Source: Citrobacter braakii | Lineage (GTDB): Bacteria; Pseudomonadota; Gammaproteobacteria; Enterobacterales; Enterobacteriaceae | Assembly: GCF_002075345.1 (NCBI RefSeq) | Contig: NZ_NAEW01000006.1 | Coordinates: forward strand, 248,001-312,000 | Direction: 5' to 3' | DNA length: 64,000 bases | Shown here: one piece after another, positions 9,508 through 20,853 of the stretch | Position numbering within the stretch: position 1 is the stretch's first letter | Layout of the letters: every line of letters begins with the position of its first letter | Notes under the pieces: generated by a model | What the model saw: the letters and a program-made list of their open reading frames with translations, nothing else | Database searches by the model: none | Told to the model about the DNA's origin: nothing | Position numbers and translations under genes: made by a program

Positions 9508-9632
9508 AATACCCTAAGGATTTCGCGTTGTAGGAAGGCGACGAATTCGGAACCCCCGGGAGCATAGATTACCTATGTGACCGGGGTGAGCGAATGAAGT
9601 CAACGCATCTACAGCGCGAAAGACAACGGGTA
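9508..9632. repeat. Diverged ERIC-like element in the deoB-deoD gap
   Basis: About 125 bases with ERIC landmarks: GTAGGAAGGCGACGAATTCG, a CCCGGGAGCATAG...CTATGTGACCGGGGTGAGCG central inverted repeat, and an AACGCATCTACAGCGCGAAAG right part. It has drifted more than the other copies but keeps the length and the central hairpin. Confidence 0.65.
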
Positions 9633-10895
<1,263 letters not shown>

Positions 10896-10906
10896 TCAGT
10901 ATACAG

Positions 10907-12229
10907 TTATTCGGTAATACGACGATAGACTGTCGGTGTAATTTCTGGCGCTTTATCGTCAAGGCTAATTGCCGCTTTGACCGCTTTCGCCGCTTCCTGC
11001 CAGCTGGCTTCGTCTTTGGCGTGGATCACCGCCAGCGGACGCTGTCCGTCTACGCTGTCGCCCAGACGCGCCATGTCGCTAAAGCCAACGCTGTAATCAA
11101 TGGTGTCCGAAGCCTGACGACGACCGCCGCCCATGGAAACAACCGCCATTCCCAGCGCACGGGTATCCATAGCGCTGACAAAACCTTCGGTATCAGCATA
11201 TACCGCTTTGCTGAGCATTGCCGTCGGCAGGTACTTCGCATAATTTTCGACGAAATCGGTCGGGCCTTTCTGCGCTGCAACCATGCGACCAAAAATCTCT
11301 GCCGCTTTGCCGTTATCCAGCACCGCCTGCAATTTTGCACGGGCTTCGGCATCATCTTTCGCCAGATTGCCGGAGATCAGCATTTCCACGCACAGCGCCA
11401 TCGTGACGTCTAACAGACGTGGATTGCGGTATTCACCTGTCAGGAACTGCACCGCTTCGCGGACTTCTACCGCGTTACCTGCGCTGGATGCCAGTACCTG
11501 GTTCATATCGGTTAACAGCGCGGTGGTACGTACACCCGCTCCGTTCGCCACGCCGACAATCGCTTCGGCAAGCGCTTCAGAAAGCTCATAGGTCGGCATA
11601 AAGGCGCCGCTGCCTACTTTCACATCCATCACCAGCGCATCCAGCCCTTCCGCCAGCTTTTTCGCCAGGATAGAGCCGGTAATCAGCGGGATGGAATCCA
11701 CCGTCGCGGTAATATCGCGGGTGGCATAAAAACGTTTGTCCGCCGGTGCGAGCGAGCTGGTTTGCCCAATAATCGCCACACCCACGTCTTTAATAATTTC
11801 ACGGAAACGCGCATCGTCCGGGAAGATGTCAAACCCTGGGATGGCTTCCAGTTTATCGAGCGTACCGCCGGTATGACCCAGACCACGTCCGGAGATCATC
11901 GGAATATAGCCGCCGCATGCAGCGACCATCGGGCCTAACATCAGTGATGTTACGTCACCCACGCCGCCGGTAGAGTGTTTATCCACAATCGGGCCGTTCA
12001 GTTGCAGGCTTTTCCAGTCCAGCACGGTTCCTGAATCACGCATTGCCATGGTCAGCGAAACACGCTCAGGCATTGTCATATCGTGGAAGAAAATGGTCAT
12101 CGCCAGGGCGGCGATTTGCCCTTCAGAGATGGTGTTGTCGCGAATCCCATTGATAAAGAAACGAATCTCTTCATCGCTCAGCGCATGACCATCACGTTTT
12201 TTACGAATAATTTCTTGTGCGAGAAACAT
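10907..12229 (-). CDS. deoA: Thymidine phosphorylase
   Basis: Thymidine plus phosphate to thymine plus 2-deoxyribose-1-phosphate. 440 aa, full length. It shows the family signature [16 protein letters not shown] near 113-128 and the phosphate-binding KHSTGGVGD. Second gene of deoCABD; the 179-base gap from deoC contains an ERIC element. Confidence 0.97.
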
Positions 12230-12285
12230 GGTAACCCCCGATAAATCAGGTTAAATGCAGCGGAAAACCCACTGCAATGAATGAT

Positions 12286-12412
12286 TACTCTAAACAATTC
12301 GAGTCGCAGGAAGCGGCAAGGAAGCTCATCCCCAGGCGCTTACTACAGTAAGTGACTGGGGTGAGGGAGTGCAGCTAACGCACCTGCGGCTTGCAGTATG
12401 ACGAGTAATTAG
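12286..12412. repeat. ERIC element in the deoC-deoA gap
   Basis: Near-canonical ERIC of about 127 bases: AATTCGAGTCGCAGGAAGC left end, the central CCCCAGGCGCTTACT / AGTAAGTGACTGGGG inverted repeat, and a GCACCTGCGGCTTGCAGTATGACGAGTA-type right end. It is transcribed within the deo operon. Confidence 0.88.
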
Positions 12413-13188
12413 TAGCTGCTTGCGCTCTTACCGTCGCCGTGACCCAGCGCTTTCAGCAGGCTCGCCAGCAGGCTGGATGCGCCAAAACGATAGTGACGGG
12501 AATCGGCCCAGTCAGCGCCAAACAGTTCGTCGGCAATCGCCAGGAACTGCTGTGCATCTTCTGCGGTACGCACGCCGCCTGCCGGTTTGAAACCTACAGT
12601 TTTAGAAACGCCCATGTCGCGGATCACTTCCATCATGATGCGTGCGCTTTCCGGCGTCGCATTTACCGGCACTTTACCGGTAGAGGTTTTGATGAAATCA
12701 GCACCCGCTTTGATGGAGATTTCAGACGCTTTACGGATAAGACTCTCTTCTTTCAGCTCACCGGTTTCGATGATCACTTTCAGCAGCACGTTTGCCGCCG
12801 CACACGCATCTTTACATGCTTTAACCAGATCAAAACCAACCTGCTCGTTACCGGCGATCAGGGCACGGTAAGGGAACACCACGTCAACTTCATCCGCGCC
12901 GTAGGCAATCGCCGCGTGGGTTTCAGCCAGCGCAATCTCGATGTCGTCGTTGCCGTGCGGGAAGTTGGTCACGGTTGCAATACGGATGTCCGGAGTGCCT
13001 TGCTCTTTCAGCGTTTTACGCGCGATAGGGATGAAACGCGGATAGATGCAAATAGCGGCAGTGTTGCCTACCGGAGTCTTCGCCTGATGACACAGCGCGA
13101 TCACTTTTTCATTGGTGTCGTCGTCATTCAGAGTGGTCAGGTCCATCAGTTTCAGTGCACGCAGGCTGCTTGCTGTTAAATCGGTCAT
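12409..13188 (-). CDS. deoC: Deoxyribose-phosphate aldolase
   Basis: Class I aldolase: 2-deoxyribose-5-phosphate to acetaldehyde plus glyceraldehyde-3-phosphate. 259 aa from the ATG at 13188 (MTDLTASS), preceded by TTGGAGAATG; the frame extends 12 codons further up but the family starts here. The Schiff-base lysine lies in [11 protein letters not shown] and the second active-site lysine in [11 protein letters not shown]. First gene of deoCABD, transcribed from P2 directly upstream and from P1 about 600 bases upstream. Confidence 0.97.
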   Translation of the reverse strand: MTDLTASSLRALKLMDLTTLNDDDTNEKVIALCHQAKTPVGNTAAICIYPRFIPIARKTLKEQGTPDIRIATVTNFPHGNDDIEIALAETHAAIAYGADEVDVVFPYRALIAGNEQVGFDLVKACKDACAAANVLLKVIIETGELKEESLIRKASEISIKAGADFIKTSTGKVPVNATPESARIMMEVIRDMGVSKTVGFKPAGGVRTAEDAQQFLAIADELFGADWADSRHYRFGASSLLASLLKALGHGDGKSASSY

Positions 13189-13234
13189 AACATTCTCCAA
13201 CGGCATCGCCGTATAAAATTTCACCTTGCGAGTT

Positions 13235-13250
13235 TGTTAGTATTCTAACA
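13235..13250. promoter_or_regulatory. DeoR operator O2 at deoP2
   Basis: TGTTAGTATTCTAACA, a 16-base palindrome with one mismatch to TGTTAGAATTCTAACA. It lies 47 bases upstream of the deoC start and overlaps the expected deoP2 core promoter. Confidence 0.9.
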
Positions 13251-13264
13251 TCCACTCGCTATTA

Positions 13265-13339
13265 CACTTCGATATACATCACAGTTAATGAAAACCACAT
13301 ACAGATTTGCATTACTCTAATGAGATCTACTTCAAATAA
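13265..13339 (-). promoter_or_regulatory. deoP2 CRP/CytR region: CRP-1 (13265-13286) and CRP-2 (13318-13339)
   Basis: Read on the - strand, CRP-1 contains CTGTGATGTATATCGAAGTG and CRP-2 contains TTATTTGAAGTAGATCTCAT. Both closely match the E. coli deoP2 CRP sites at about -40 and -93 that sandwich CytR, and their 53-base spacing matches that arrangement. Confidence 0.8.
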
Positions 13340-13449
13340 ATCACCTTTCAGGAAGGGATGCGGTGGCATCAGGCGCATCCGGATCAAAGGTTGTGGCGGC
13401 GTTGCTTTCTACAATGGCGTTACACCTTCGGGATAAAAAGGAATCAACG

Positions 13450-15000
13450 ATGCCCACTTCAAGCGAACTCGCGCTGCAACAGCGTTGCCAACAAATCGTG
13501 ACCAGTCCGGTGCTCAGCCCTGAGCAGAAACGCCACTTCCTGGCACTGGAGGCTGAAAACGCGCTGCCTTACCCGCAACTACCTGCTGAGGCTCGCCAGG
13601 CGCTGGATGACGGGGTGATCTGCGATATGTATGAAGGTCATGCCCCGTTCAAACCGCGCTATGTTTTACCCGACTACGCGCGTTTTCTGGCTAACGGTTC
13701 CTCATGGCTGGAACTGGAAGGAGCCAGGGATCTTGATGACGCGTTATCCTTACTCACCATCCTGTATCACCACGTTCCGTCAGTCACCTCGATGCCGGTC
13801 TATCTCGGCCAGCTCGACGTTCTGTTGCAACCGTATGTTAGAATTCTAACACAAGATGAGATCGATATTCGAATAAAACGTTTCTGGCGTTATCTCGACA
13901 GAACCCTGCCAGACGCATTTATGCATGCCAATATCGGCCCCGCAGATACGCCTGTCACCCGTGCAATTTTACGCGCAGATGCAGATTTAAAGCAGGTTTC
14001 GCCTAATCTGACGTTCATTTATGATCCGCAAATTACACCTGACGACCTGCTGCTCAACGTGGCGAAAAATATCTGCGAGTGCAGTAAGCCGCACATTTCC
14101 AACGGCCCCGAAAATGATAAAATTTTCACAAAAGGTCAGTATGGCGTCGTCAGCTGTTACAACTCATTGCCGCTCGCCGGGGGTGGAAGCACGCTGGTCA
14201 GGCTCAATCTGAAAGCCATCGCAGAGCGCAGCACCTCTGTCGATGACTTCTTTACGCGCACCCTACCGCACTATTGCCAGCAGCAAATCGCCATCATTGA
14301 TTCACGATGTGAATTCCTCTATGAAAAATCACATTTCTTTGAGAATAGCTTCCTGGTGCAGGAAGGGTTGATTGATCCCGAACGTTTTGTCCCTATGTTC
14401 GGCATGTATGGCCTGGCGGAGGCGGTGAATCTGCTGTGCGATAAGGCGGGGCAGAATGCTCGCTACGGAAAAGATGAGGTCGCCAATCAGCTCGGCTATC
14501 GCATCAGCGCCCAACTGGCGGAGTTTGTAGAAAGTACCCCGGTGAAATTTGGCTGGAAGCAGCGCGCAATGCTGCACGCACAGTCAGGGATCAGTTCTGA
14601 CATCGGCACCACGCCGGGCGCGCGTCTGCCCTACGGCGATGAGCCGGATCCGATCACTCACCTGCAAACCGTCGCGCCGCATCATGCGTATTATCACGCT
14701 GGGATCAGCGACATTCTCACGCTGGATGAAACCATCAAGCGCAATCCTCAGGCGCTGGTGCAATTGTGCCTCGGGGCGTTTAAAGCTGGGATGCGTGAGT
14801 TTACTGCCAACGTGAGTGGTAACGATCTGGTCCGCGTCACCGGCTATATGGTACGCCTGTCGGATCTGGAAAAATATCGCGCCGAAGGTTCACGCACCAA
14901 CACCACCTGGCTGGGCGAAGAAGCCGCGCGCAATACCCGCATTCTGGAACGACAACCTCGCGTGATTAGCCATGAACAGCAGATGCGCTTCAGTAAGTAA
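13450..15000 (+). CDS. yjjI: YjjI, glycyl radical enzyme-like protein (DUF3029)
   Basis: Predicted oxygen-sensitive glycyl radical enzyme; the reaction is unknown. 516 aa from the ATG at 13450 (MPTSSELA), which has an AAAAGGAATC ribosome site; the frame extends 29 codons further up without family support. The glycyl radical motif RVTGYM is near the C-terminus, with the radical-bearing glycine predicted at G465. A candidate thiyl cysteine lies in [14 protein letters not shown]. It overlaps the start of its activase yjjW by 29 bases and is divergent from deoC. DeoR operators O1 and OE lie inside its coding sequence, so DeoR looping may affect it too. Confidence 0.93.
   Translation: MPTSSELALQQRCQQIVTSPVLSPEQKRHFLALEAENALPYPQLPAEARQALDDGVICDMYEGHAPFKPRYVLPDYARFLANGSSWLELEGARDLDDALSLLTILYHHVPSVTSMPVYLGQLDVLLQPYVRILTQDEIDIRIKRFWRYLDRTLPDAFMHANIGPADTPVTRAILRADADLKQVSPNLTFIYDPQITPDDLLLNVAKNICECSKPHISNGPENDKIFTKGQYGVVSCYNSLPLAGGGSTLVRLNLKAIAERSTSVDDFFTRTLPHYCQQQIAIIDSRCEFLYEKSHFFENSFLVQEGLIDPERFVPMFGMYGLAEAVNLLCDKAGQNARYGKDEVANQLGYRISAQLAEFVESTPVKFGWKQRAMLHAQSGISSDIGTTPGARLPYGDEPDPITHLQTVAPHHAYYHAGISDILTLDETIKRNPQALVQLCLGAFKAGMREFTANVSGNDLVRVTGYMVRLSDLEKYRAEGSRTNTTWLGEEAARNTRILERQPRVISHEQQMRFSK
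13836..13851. promoter_or_regulatory. DeoR operator O1 (deoP1), inside yjjI
   Basis: TGTTAGAATTCTAACA, a perfect 16-base palindrome and exact DeoR consensus. It lies 601 bases from O2, as expected for the P1-P2 spacing (about 599) in E. coli. deoP1 should therefore fire leftward from within the yjjI coding sequence. Confidence 0.9.
14115..14130. promoter_or_regulatory. Candidate auxiliary DeoR operator OE, inside yjjI
   Basis: TGATAAAATTTTCACA matches the DeoR consensus at 12 of 16 positions. It lies exactly 279 bases beyond O1, the spacing described for the E. coli OE operator that supports double-loop repression. Confidence 0.7.
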
Positions 15001-15835
15001 GATCATTCCTTTCTCCTGCGTCGACGGGCCGGGCAGTCGCCTGGCTCTGTTTCTGCAAGGATGTAACCTGCGCTGTAAAAATTGCCACAATCCGTGGACG
15101 ATGGGACGCTGCAACGACTGCGGGGAATGTGTCCTGCATTGCCCGCATGAGGCGCTGAGCCTGAGTGCGGGGAAAGTGAGATGGCAATCCGACGTATGTC
15201 AGCAGTGCGATACCTGCCTGCACATGTGCCCACAGCAGGCCACGCCGATGGCGCAAACCCTGAGCGTTGATGAAGTGCTGCAGCATATTCGCAAGGCGGT
15301 GCTGTTTATTGAAGGAATTACGGTCAGCGGCGGCGAAGCGACCACCCAGTTGCCGTTTATCGTGGCGCTGTTTAACGCGATCAAAACCGATCCGCAGCTG
15401 CAACACCTGACCTGCATGGTAGACAGCAACGGCATGCTGAGCGAAACCGGCTGGCAAAAACTACTGCCGGTATGCGACGGCGTAATGCTCGATTTAAAAG
15501 CCTGGGATAGCGCGTGTCATCGACAGTTGACTGGCCGCGATAACACGCTGATTAAACAAAGCATTACCTTTTTGTCTGGGCAGGGAAAACTTGCGGAACT
15601 GCGCCTGCTGGTTATTCCTGACCACGTGGATTATCTACAGCATATCGATGCACTAGCGGCGTTTATCAAACGTTCAGGTGATGTTCCGGTGCGGCTAAAT
15701 GCCTTTCATGCGCACGGGGTGTACGGCGAAGCGAAGGACTGGCCGAGCGCCACGCCTGAGGATGTGGAGCAACTGGCGCAAAGATTGCGCGAGCGCGGAG
15801 TGGATAATTTGATCTTCCCGGCGCTGTACCTGTAA
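14972..15835 (+). CDS. yjjW: YjjW, glycyl radical enzyme activase
   Basis: Radical SAM protein predicted to generate the glycyl radical on YjjI. 287 aa, full length. The SAM cluster is CxxxCxxC (C31, C35, C38), followed by a two-cluster ferredoxin insert (C47, C50, C53, C57 and C76, C79, C82, C86), the usual activase layout. The SAM-binding GGEA motif reads TVSGGEAT. It starts inside the 3' end of yjjI, so the two are probably translationally coupled. Confidence 0.94.
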   Translation: MNSRCASVSKIIPFSCVDGPGSRLALFLQGCNLRCKNCHNPWTMGRCNDCGECVLHCPHEALSLSAGKVRWQSDVCQQCDTCLHMCPQQATPMAQTLSVDEVLQHIRKAVLFIEGITVSGGEATTQLPFIVALFNAIKTDPQLQHLTCMVDSNGMLSETGWQKLLPVCDGVMLDLKAWDSACHRQLTGRDNTLIKQSITFLSGQGKLAELRLLVIPDHVDYLQHIDALAAFIKRSGDVPVRLNAFHAHGVYGEAKDWPSATPEDVEQLAQRLRERGVDNLIFPALYL

Positions 15836-15869
15836 TTGCCGGATGCGACGTATCCGTCGTCCGGCAATT
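15834..15869. terminator. REP-like palindrome between convergent yjjW and yjjV
   Basis: AATTGCCGGA and TCCGGCAATT arms enclose a smaller GACG/CGTC stem. The outer arms are perfect over 10 bases. It overlaps the last codons of yjjV and can serve as a two-way 3' end. Confidence 0.7.
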
Positions 15870-16644
15870 AAAAATCAAATAACGCCGTCGTATTGCGATA
15901 CAGCGCATCAGCGATAACATCCGCAGGTTCCGGGCGCAGCTCGCAGAGGACATCAAAGACTCTGACCACCTGCTCCGGGCGATTCGGCTGTCCCTGAAAG
16001 CCGTTGAGCGGCATATCCGGCGCGTCAGTTTCCAGCAGCAGTGAGTCCAGCGGCAGTTGCGCCATTACCTCGCGGGTTTTACTGGCGCGCGGATAGGTAA
16101 TGGTACCGCCCACGCCAATTTTGTAGCCCAGTTGCACAAAACGTTCGGCCTGCTGCACGCTCCCGGAAAATCCATGCACCACGCCGGTTCGCGGTAAAGC
16201 ATGGCGTTTCAGGTGCATCGCCAGCTTGTCATGAGTGCGCCGCGAATGCAGGATCACCGGCAGTTCGTAACGCTTCGCCAGCTTAAGCTGCGCTTCCAGC
16301 AGCCGCTCTTGCTTATCGAATTGCGGATCGTCCCGATAAAGATCCAGCCCAATCTCACCTACCGCCACCAGCTTTTGCGGACGCTTATCCAGCGCCTGCT
16401 GCAACTGCTCCAGGCAGTCATCGCTATGTTGCTCAATAACAATGGGGTGCAGCCCCAGGGCGGCAAACAATGGAGGGTAATTTTCCGCTAACGCCAGTAC
16501 ACGGGAAAAATTTGCCGCCTGGGTGGCCGGAACGATAATGCTTTGCACGCCGACGTCAGTCGCGCCCTGAATACTGGCAGATTCATCGCCCGTAAACGGA
16601 GGAAAATCAAAGTGACAATGCGTATCAATAAAACGATAACTCAC
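15868..16644 (-). CDS. yjjV: YjjV, TatD-family metal-dependent hydrolase
   Basis: Putative metal-dependent phosphohydrolase/DNase. 258 aa. TatD metal ligands are visible in order: DTHCHFD near the N-terminus, GEIGLD near 98, LHSR near 136, VHGFSG near 160 and ETDAP near 207. The start is GTG at 16644 (MSYRFIDTHCH), which overlaps the yjjU stop codon as GTGA, so translation is coupled. Its exact substrate is not established. Confidence 0.93.
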   Translation of the reverse strand: MSYRFIDTHCHFDFPPFTGDESASIQGATDVGVQSIIVPATQAANFSRVLALAENYPPLFAALGLHPIVIEQHSDDCLEQLQQALDKRPQKLVAVGEIGLDLYRDDPQFDKQERLLEAQLKLAKRYELPVILHSRRTHDKLAMHLKRHALPRTGVVHGFSGSVQQAERFVQLGYKIGVGGTITYPRASKTREVMAQLPLDSLLLETDAPDMPLNGFQGQPNRPEQVVRVFDVLCELRPEPADVIADALYRNTTALFDF

Positions 16645-17714
16645 GCCAAATCCTCATTATTAAACGTCGTGTCGTTAGCCTGAGGCGCATTGGTCACCAC
16701 GGGGGCGTGAGCGTCGTTAGCCACCGGCGCAGGTGGAACCACGACCGGTCCCGGCACCACAATCTTCGGCGTCTGACGAGGCAGCGGCGCATTTTTCGCC
16801 AGCAGCTTACCGACGGTTGCCAGGAAGTAACGACCACACAGGCGTCCGGTCTTGTAATCTTCCCGCAGCGCCGGAATACGGCTTCCTAATGCCATGCTAT
16901 GGAGCGGTTTGGGCGGGTAGATCTCAAAGATACGCAGCTTGCCCGGCGGTTTCTCAATAAAACTCTGAATCGCGCGATAGCTGGCTTCATGGTGCTGGAC
17001 CAGATTCAGCAGCGGTTGCAGGCTGCTTTCGCCCAGCCAGCGTTCCATACGCTTGAACCACTGCGGGGTATAATACATTTGCGAAGGCACGGTGCGGATA
17101 ACCACCAGCGTTTTTGCCCCCTGCTTCGCCGCTTCCTGCACGGGAATGGCGTCGCTGACTCCTCCATCGAGATAATTCACACCATCCAGCGCAACCCCTG
17201 CGCGGTAGAACCCTGGAATCGCGCTGGAGGCACGAATAAGATCGAGCCAGTTTTGCCGGTTCGGCGAAAAATAGCCAGGCGTGTAGTCATCGCCCCGACA
17301 GGCGCACATATAAAACGATTTCCCTGCGGCAAACAGACGCTCGGCGTTATCCATCGCCAGCGGCATCTGGGACGCGGTCGAATCCACTAGCCAATCGAGA
17401 TCGATTAAATTTCCCCCGCGCACAAAGCGCACCGGGTCAAAAAATTCACGTCGGGTAGTGTAACGCATGATGACTTTACGACCGTAACCCGGCTGGTTAC
17501 AAAGATAGGCTGAAAGGTTTTGCGCACCAGCGGAGGTCCCGTAGAAGAGATCAAAAGGATTGAACTGCGCGCGCATGAATTCATCCAATACGCCAGCGGT
17601 GAAGATGCCTCTTTGTCCGCCGCCCTCACACACCAGCGCCATACTGCCTGGTTGAAACGGACGTAACGATAACGGCGCAATATTACCGAGCGTGACGGGT
17701 ATTCTCTGCCCCAC
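16641..17714 (-). CDS. yjjU: YjjU, patatin-like phospholipase family protein
   Basis: Predicted serine acyl hydrolase with a patatin fold. 357 aa from the GTG at 17714 (reads MGQRIPVT), with AGGAAGG in front; the longer frame upstream lacks family support. The oxyanion loop reads GGGQRG, the nucleophile elbow GTSAG and the catalytic aspartate DGG. The C-terminal ~45 residues (PKIVVPGPVVVPPAPV...) are Pro/Val-rich, probably disordered, and the least conserved part. It overlaps yjjV by four bases. Confidence 0.93.
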   Translation of the reverse strand: MGQRIPVTLGNIAPLSLRPFQPGSMALVCEGGGQRGIFTAGVLDEFMRAQFNPFDLFYGTSAGAQNLSAYLCNQPGYGRKVIMRYTTRREFFDPVRFVRGGNLIDLDWLVDSTASQMPLAMDNAERLFAAGKSFYMCACRGDDYTPGYFSPNRQNWLDLIRASSAIPGFYRAGVALDGVNYLDGGVSDAIPVQEAAKQGAKTLVVIRTVPSQMYYTPQWFKRMERWLGESSLQPLLNLVQHHEASYRAIQSFIEKPPGKLRIFEIYPPKPLHSMALGSRIPALREDYKTGRLCGRYFLATVGKLLAKNAPLPRQTPKIVVPGPVVVPPAPVANDAHAPVVTNAPQANDTTFNNEDLA

Positions 17715-17827
17715 CTCTGCCTTCCTGTTGTTTTTGTAATAGAACAACAAAGTAACGCAAATTGCCTGATGCTAAAACCGTAAAAGCCAGTCCGGTGGAC
17801 TGGCTTAGTAGCAAGTTATCTTTACGG

Positions 17828-17952
17828 TTAATCCCCAAAATAATTCGAGTCACAAGAAGGCGGCAAGGGCGTGAATCCCGACCAGCTTACTCTGGTAAGT
17901 GATACGGGCGAGCACGCGTAGCCCACGCACCTTTAACTTGAAGAATAAAGGG
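17828..17952. repeat. ERIC-like element between ytjA and yjjU
   Basis: An AATTCGAGTCACAAGAAGGC left end, a GTGAATCCC...CTTACTCTGGTAAGTGA central inverted repeat and a CCCACGCACCTTTAACTTGAAG right end give an ERIC copy of about 125 bases, diverged at the right side. Confidence 0.78.
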
Positions 17953-17959
17953 GATGTCG

Positions 17960-18121
17960 CTAGGGCCGTTTACGACCTGTAAACAGGCTGACCAGAAACA
18001 GAATGATCCCCACCACAAAAACAATTTTCGCTGCGCCAGCAGCGGTACCCGCCAGTCCACCAAAACCCAGTGCAGCGGCAATTAACGCGATAACCAGAAA
18101 TATGATGCCCCATCGAAACAT
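17960..18121 (-). CDS. ytjA: YtjA, DUF1328 small membrane protein
   Basis: 53-aa hydrophobic protein of unknown function. It starts [20 protein letters not shown] and ends FTGRKRP, almost identical to E. coli YtjA. Two membrane segments are joined by a [11 protein letters not shown] turn. I chose the ATG at 18121 because AAGGAGAAGC sits directly upstream; the frame extends 28 codons further without a ribosome site. It lies downstream of osmY in the same direction. Confidence 0.9.
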   Translation of the reverse strand: MFRWGIIFLVIALIAAALGFGGLAGTAAGAAKIVFVVGIILFLVSLFTGRKRP

Positions 18122-18248
18122 GCGCTTCTCCTTTACCATAGTTAATGTCACCGCTTGATATGAGCACTCAGGCTGCCCATCGGCGATATTTTCAGTGTGG
18201 TGCACAACACGCCTCCCGACAAACGTCGGGAGGACGAATTAAGTCTAA

Positions 18249-18866
18249 TTAGTGAGTTTTAAGATCGTTTTTGACGCTTTTCACGCCATCAATCGCTTTG
18301 GCGATGCTCTCAGCGCGATCGCTTTGAGCCTGTGATTCAACGGTTCCTGAAAGCTGTACCACGCCATCGGTGGTTTCAACTTTCACTTTGCGGGAAGGGA
18401 CAATATCATCGGCCAGCAGCTTGGCTTTTACCTCACTGGTGATTGCCGTATCGCCCGCATAGCCTTTTACAGAAGTGTCTTTGCTATCACGTACGTGCAG
18501 TTTGTCGCTAACGGAGGTCACACCCTCAACGCCTTTGGCGACTTTAACTGCCTCTTCGGCCTGTGCCTGGCTTTCAACAAACCCGCTTAGCGTCACCACC
18601 TTCTGGTCGGTTTTAACGGAAATGTCGGTGCTCTTAATGCTATCGTGATCCACCAGCGCGGCTTTTACTTTCGCAGTGATGGTGCTGTCATCCATGAAAT
18701 TACCGACTTTGTTCATGGAGCTATCGACTTTCTGCCCCGCACTTTCGACGCCGGATTGCGTTTTATCCGTCGTGGAGTTTTCTGCATAAGCAGAACCCGT
18801 TGCAACAGCGGAGGTCAGCATCACGGCCAGCAGCGTTTTAGAAATCTTAAGTCCTGTCATTGTCAT
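18249..18866 (-). CDS. osmY: Osmotically inducible periplasmic protein OsmY
   Basis: Periplasmic chaperone-like protein induced by salt and in stationary phase (RpoS in E. coli). 205 aa: a signal peptide ending in ATGSAYA|EN, a low-complexity segment, then two BON domains (about 60-125 and 140-205), each with the VVQLSG/VVTLSG core. It is four residues longer than the E. coli protein, in the variable linker after the signal peptide. Confidence 0.96.
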   Translation of the reverse strand: MTMTGLKISKTLLAVMLTSAVATGSAYAENSTTDKTQSGVESAGQKVDSSMNKVGNFMDDSTITAKVKAALVDHDSIKSTDISVKTDQKVVTLSGFVESQAQAEEAVKVAKGVEGVTSVSDKLHVRDSKDTSVKGYAGDTAITSEVKAKLLADDIVPSRKVKVETTDGVVQLSGTVESQAQSDRAESIAKAIDGVKSVKNDLKTH

Positions 18867-19171
18867 CGATGTATTCCTGTATGTTTGCTAAAAGCTGCGC
18901 TCTGCCGTAAACGGCTTGAGCCAGCAACTAATCTTGTAAGTGGAATAAATATCAGCAATAGAAGCTGCAACAGGCAGCCTAAAAAGCATTTAACGCCGAC
19001 ATTTATGTCATCACATTGTTAAATATAGTTCAGGATTTCGTGATCGCAGTCCAGATTGACTAAAAAACGTGCAAACAAAAGAAAAACGAGAGGTTTTAAG
19101 AACATTCCGCAAGGGATTTAAAAGATAGGAAAAGTTGTAGGGCACGGCGGATACCGTGCCCTGAAGGTCGA
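18867..19171. other. 305-base intergenic region upstream of osmY and downstream of prfC
   Basis: AT-rich. It must contain the osmY promoter, but I could not fix the RpoS -10 element. No reading frame or repeat of interest is seen. The osmY ribosome site is the weak CAGGAATAC. Confidence 0.5.
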
Positions 19172-20761
19172 TTAGTGTTCGCGCGTTTTGCGGAACTGAA
19201 CGTCAGGGTAACGTTCCTGGGTGAGATTCAGGTTAACCATGGTCGGCGCGATATAGGTGAGGTTATCGCCGCCATCCAGCGCCAGCTGAATTTCGTTTTT
19301 ACGCTTAAATTCTTCGAATTTCTTCACGTCAGAACACTCTACCCAGCGTGCTGTCGCTACGTTGACAGACTCATAAATCGCTTCAACGTTGTATTCGCTC
19401 TTCAGGCGTGAAACCACCACGTCGAACTGCAGCACACCAACAGCGCCCACGATCAGATCGTTATTAGCGATCGGACGGAAAACCTGCACTGCGCCCTCTT
19501 CGGACAGCTGAACCAGCCCTTTCAGCAGCTGTTTCTGCTTCAACGGATCCTTCAGACGAATACGACGGAACAGCTCCGGCGCGAAGTTCGGAATACCAGT
19601 GAACTTCATCATTTCGCCTTGGGTAAAGGTATCGCCAATCTGGATAGTGCCGTGGTTGTGCAGACCCAGAATATCGCCCGGATACGCTTCTTCCACGTGA
19701 GAACGGTCACCGGCCATAAAAGTCAGCGCATCGGAGATAACCACGTCTTTACCAATGCGCACCTGGCGCATTTTCATACCTTTCTCGTACTTGCCGGACA
19801 CCACGCGCATAAACGCCACGCGGTCACGGTGTTTCGGGTCCATGTTGGCCTGAATTTTAAACACGAAGCCGGTGAACTTCTCTTCTGAGGCTTCAACAAC
19901 GCGGGTGTCGGTTTTACGCGGCATCGGCGCAGGCGCCCACTCCACTAAGCCATCCAGCATATGATCAACGCCGAAGTTACCGAGCGCGGTACCGAAGAAT
20001 ACCGGGGTGATTTCGCCCGCGAGGAACAGCTCATGGTCGAACTCGTTAGACGCGCCCTGCACCAGCTCCAGCTCGTCGCGCAGCTGCTGCGCCAGGTCTT
20101 CCCCCACGGCGGCATCGAGTTCCGGGTTGTTCAGACCTTTAACAATGCGCACTTCCTGAATGGTGTGGCCTTTACCCGTCTGGTACAGGTAAGTTTCGTC
20201 TTTATATAGGTGATAGACGCCTTTGAACAACTTACCGCAGCCAATCGGCCAGGTAATCGGCGCACAGCCGATTTTCAGTTCATTCTCGACTTCATCCAGC
20301 AGCTCCATCGGATCGCGGATGTCACGGTCGAGTTTGTTCATAAAGGTCAGGATCGGGGTATCACGCAGACGGGTAACTTCCATCAGCTTACGGGTCCGGT
20401 CTTCAACACCTTTTGCGGCGTCGATGACCATCAGGCAGCAGTCCACCGCCGTCAGAGTACGGTATGTATCTTCAGAGAAGTCTTCGTGCCCTGGGGTGTC
20501 CAGCAGGTTTACCAGGCAGTCATGATATGGAAACTGCATCACAGAGGTGGTAATGGAGATACCACGCTGCTTTTCCATTTCCATCCAGTCAGATTTCGCA
20601 TGCTGGCTGGAGCCACGGCCTTTTACCGTACCGGCGGTCTGAATCGCCTGTCCGAATAACAGTACCTTTTCAGTAATTGTCGTTTTACCGGCATCCGGGT
20701 GAGAAATAATGGCAAAAGTGCGGCGTTTGGCCACCTCTTGCAAATAAGGAGACAACGTCAT
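19172..20761 (-). CDS. prfC: Peptide chain release factor 3
   Basis: Translational GTPase that recycles RF1 and RF2 from the ribosome. 529 aa from the ATG at 20761 ([10 protein letters not shown]); two more codons with a TTG lie upstream. GTPase motifs: G1 SHPDAGKTT near 22-30, G3 DTPGHEDF, G4 NKLDRD. The EF-G-like domain II and the RF3 C-terminal domain complete it. Single gene with its own upstream gap to yjjG. Confidence 0.97.
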   Translation of the reverse strand: MTLSPYLQEVAKRRTFAIISHPDAGKTTITEKVLLFGQAIQTAGTVKGRGSSQHAKSDWMEMEKQRGISITTSVMQFPYHDCLVNLLDTPGHEDFSEDTYRTLTAVDCCLMVIDAAKGVEDRTRKLMEVTRLRDTPILTFMNKLDRDIRDPMELLDEVENELKIGCAPITWPIGCGKLFKGVYHLYKDETYLYQTGKGHTIQEVRIVKGLNNPELDAAVGEDLAQQLRDELELVQGASNEFDHELFLAGEITPVFFGTALGNFGVDHMLDGLVEWAPAPMPRKTDTRVVEASEEKFTGFVFKIQANMDPKHRDRVAFMRVVSGKYEKGMKMRQVRIGKDVVISDALTFMAGDRSHVEEAYPGDILGLHNHGTIQIGDTFTQGEMMKFTGIPNFAPELFRRIRLKDPLKQKQLLKGLVQLSEEGAVQVFRPIANNDLIVGAVGVLQFDVVVSRLKSEYNVEAIYESVNVATARWVECSDVKKFEEFKRKNEIQLALDGGDNLTYIAPTMVNLNLTQERYPDVQFRKTREH

Positions 20762-20853
20762 AGTCAAATCTTCTTAGGTAAGCACGGCAACAGGCCGTGC
20801 AAGTTGAATACGAAAAATTGCGGCTATTTTACCCATCAACGGGGGGGAGGCAA

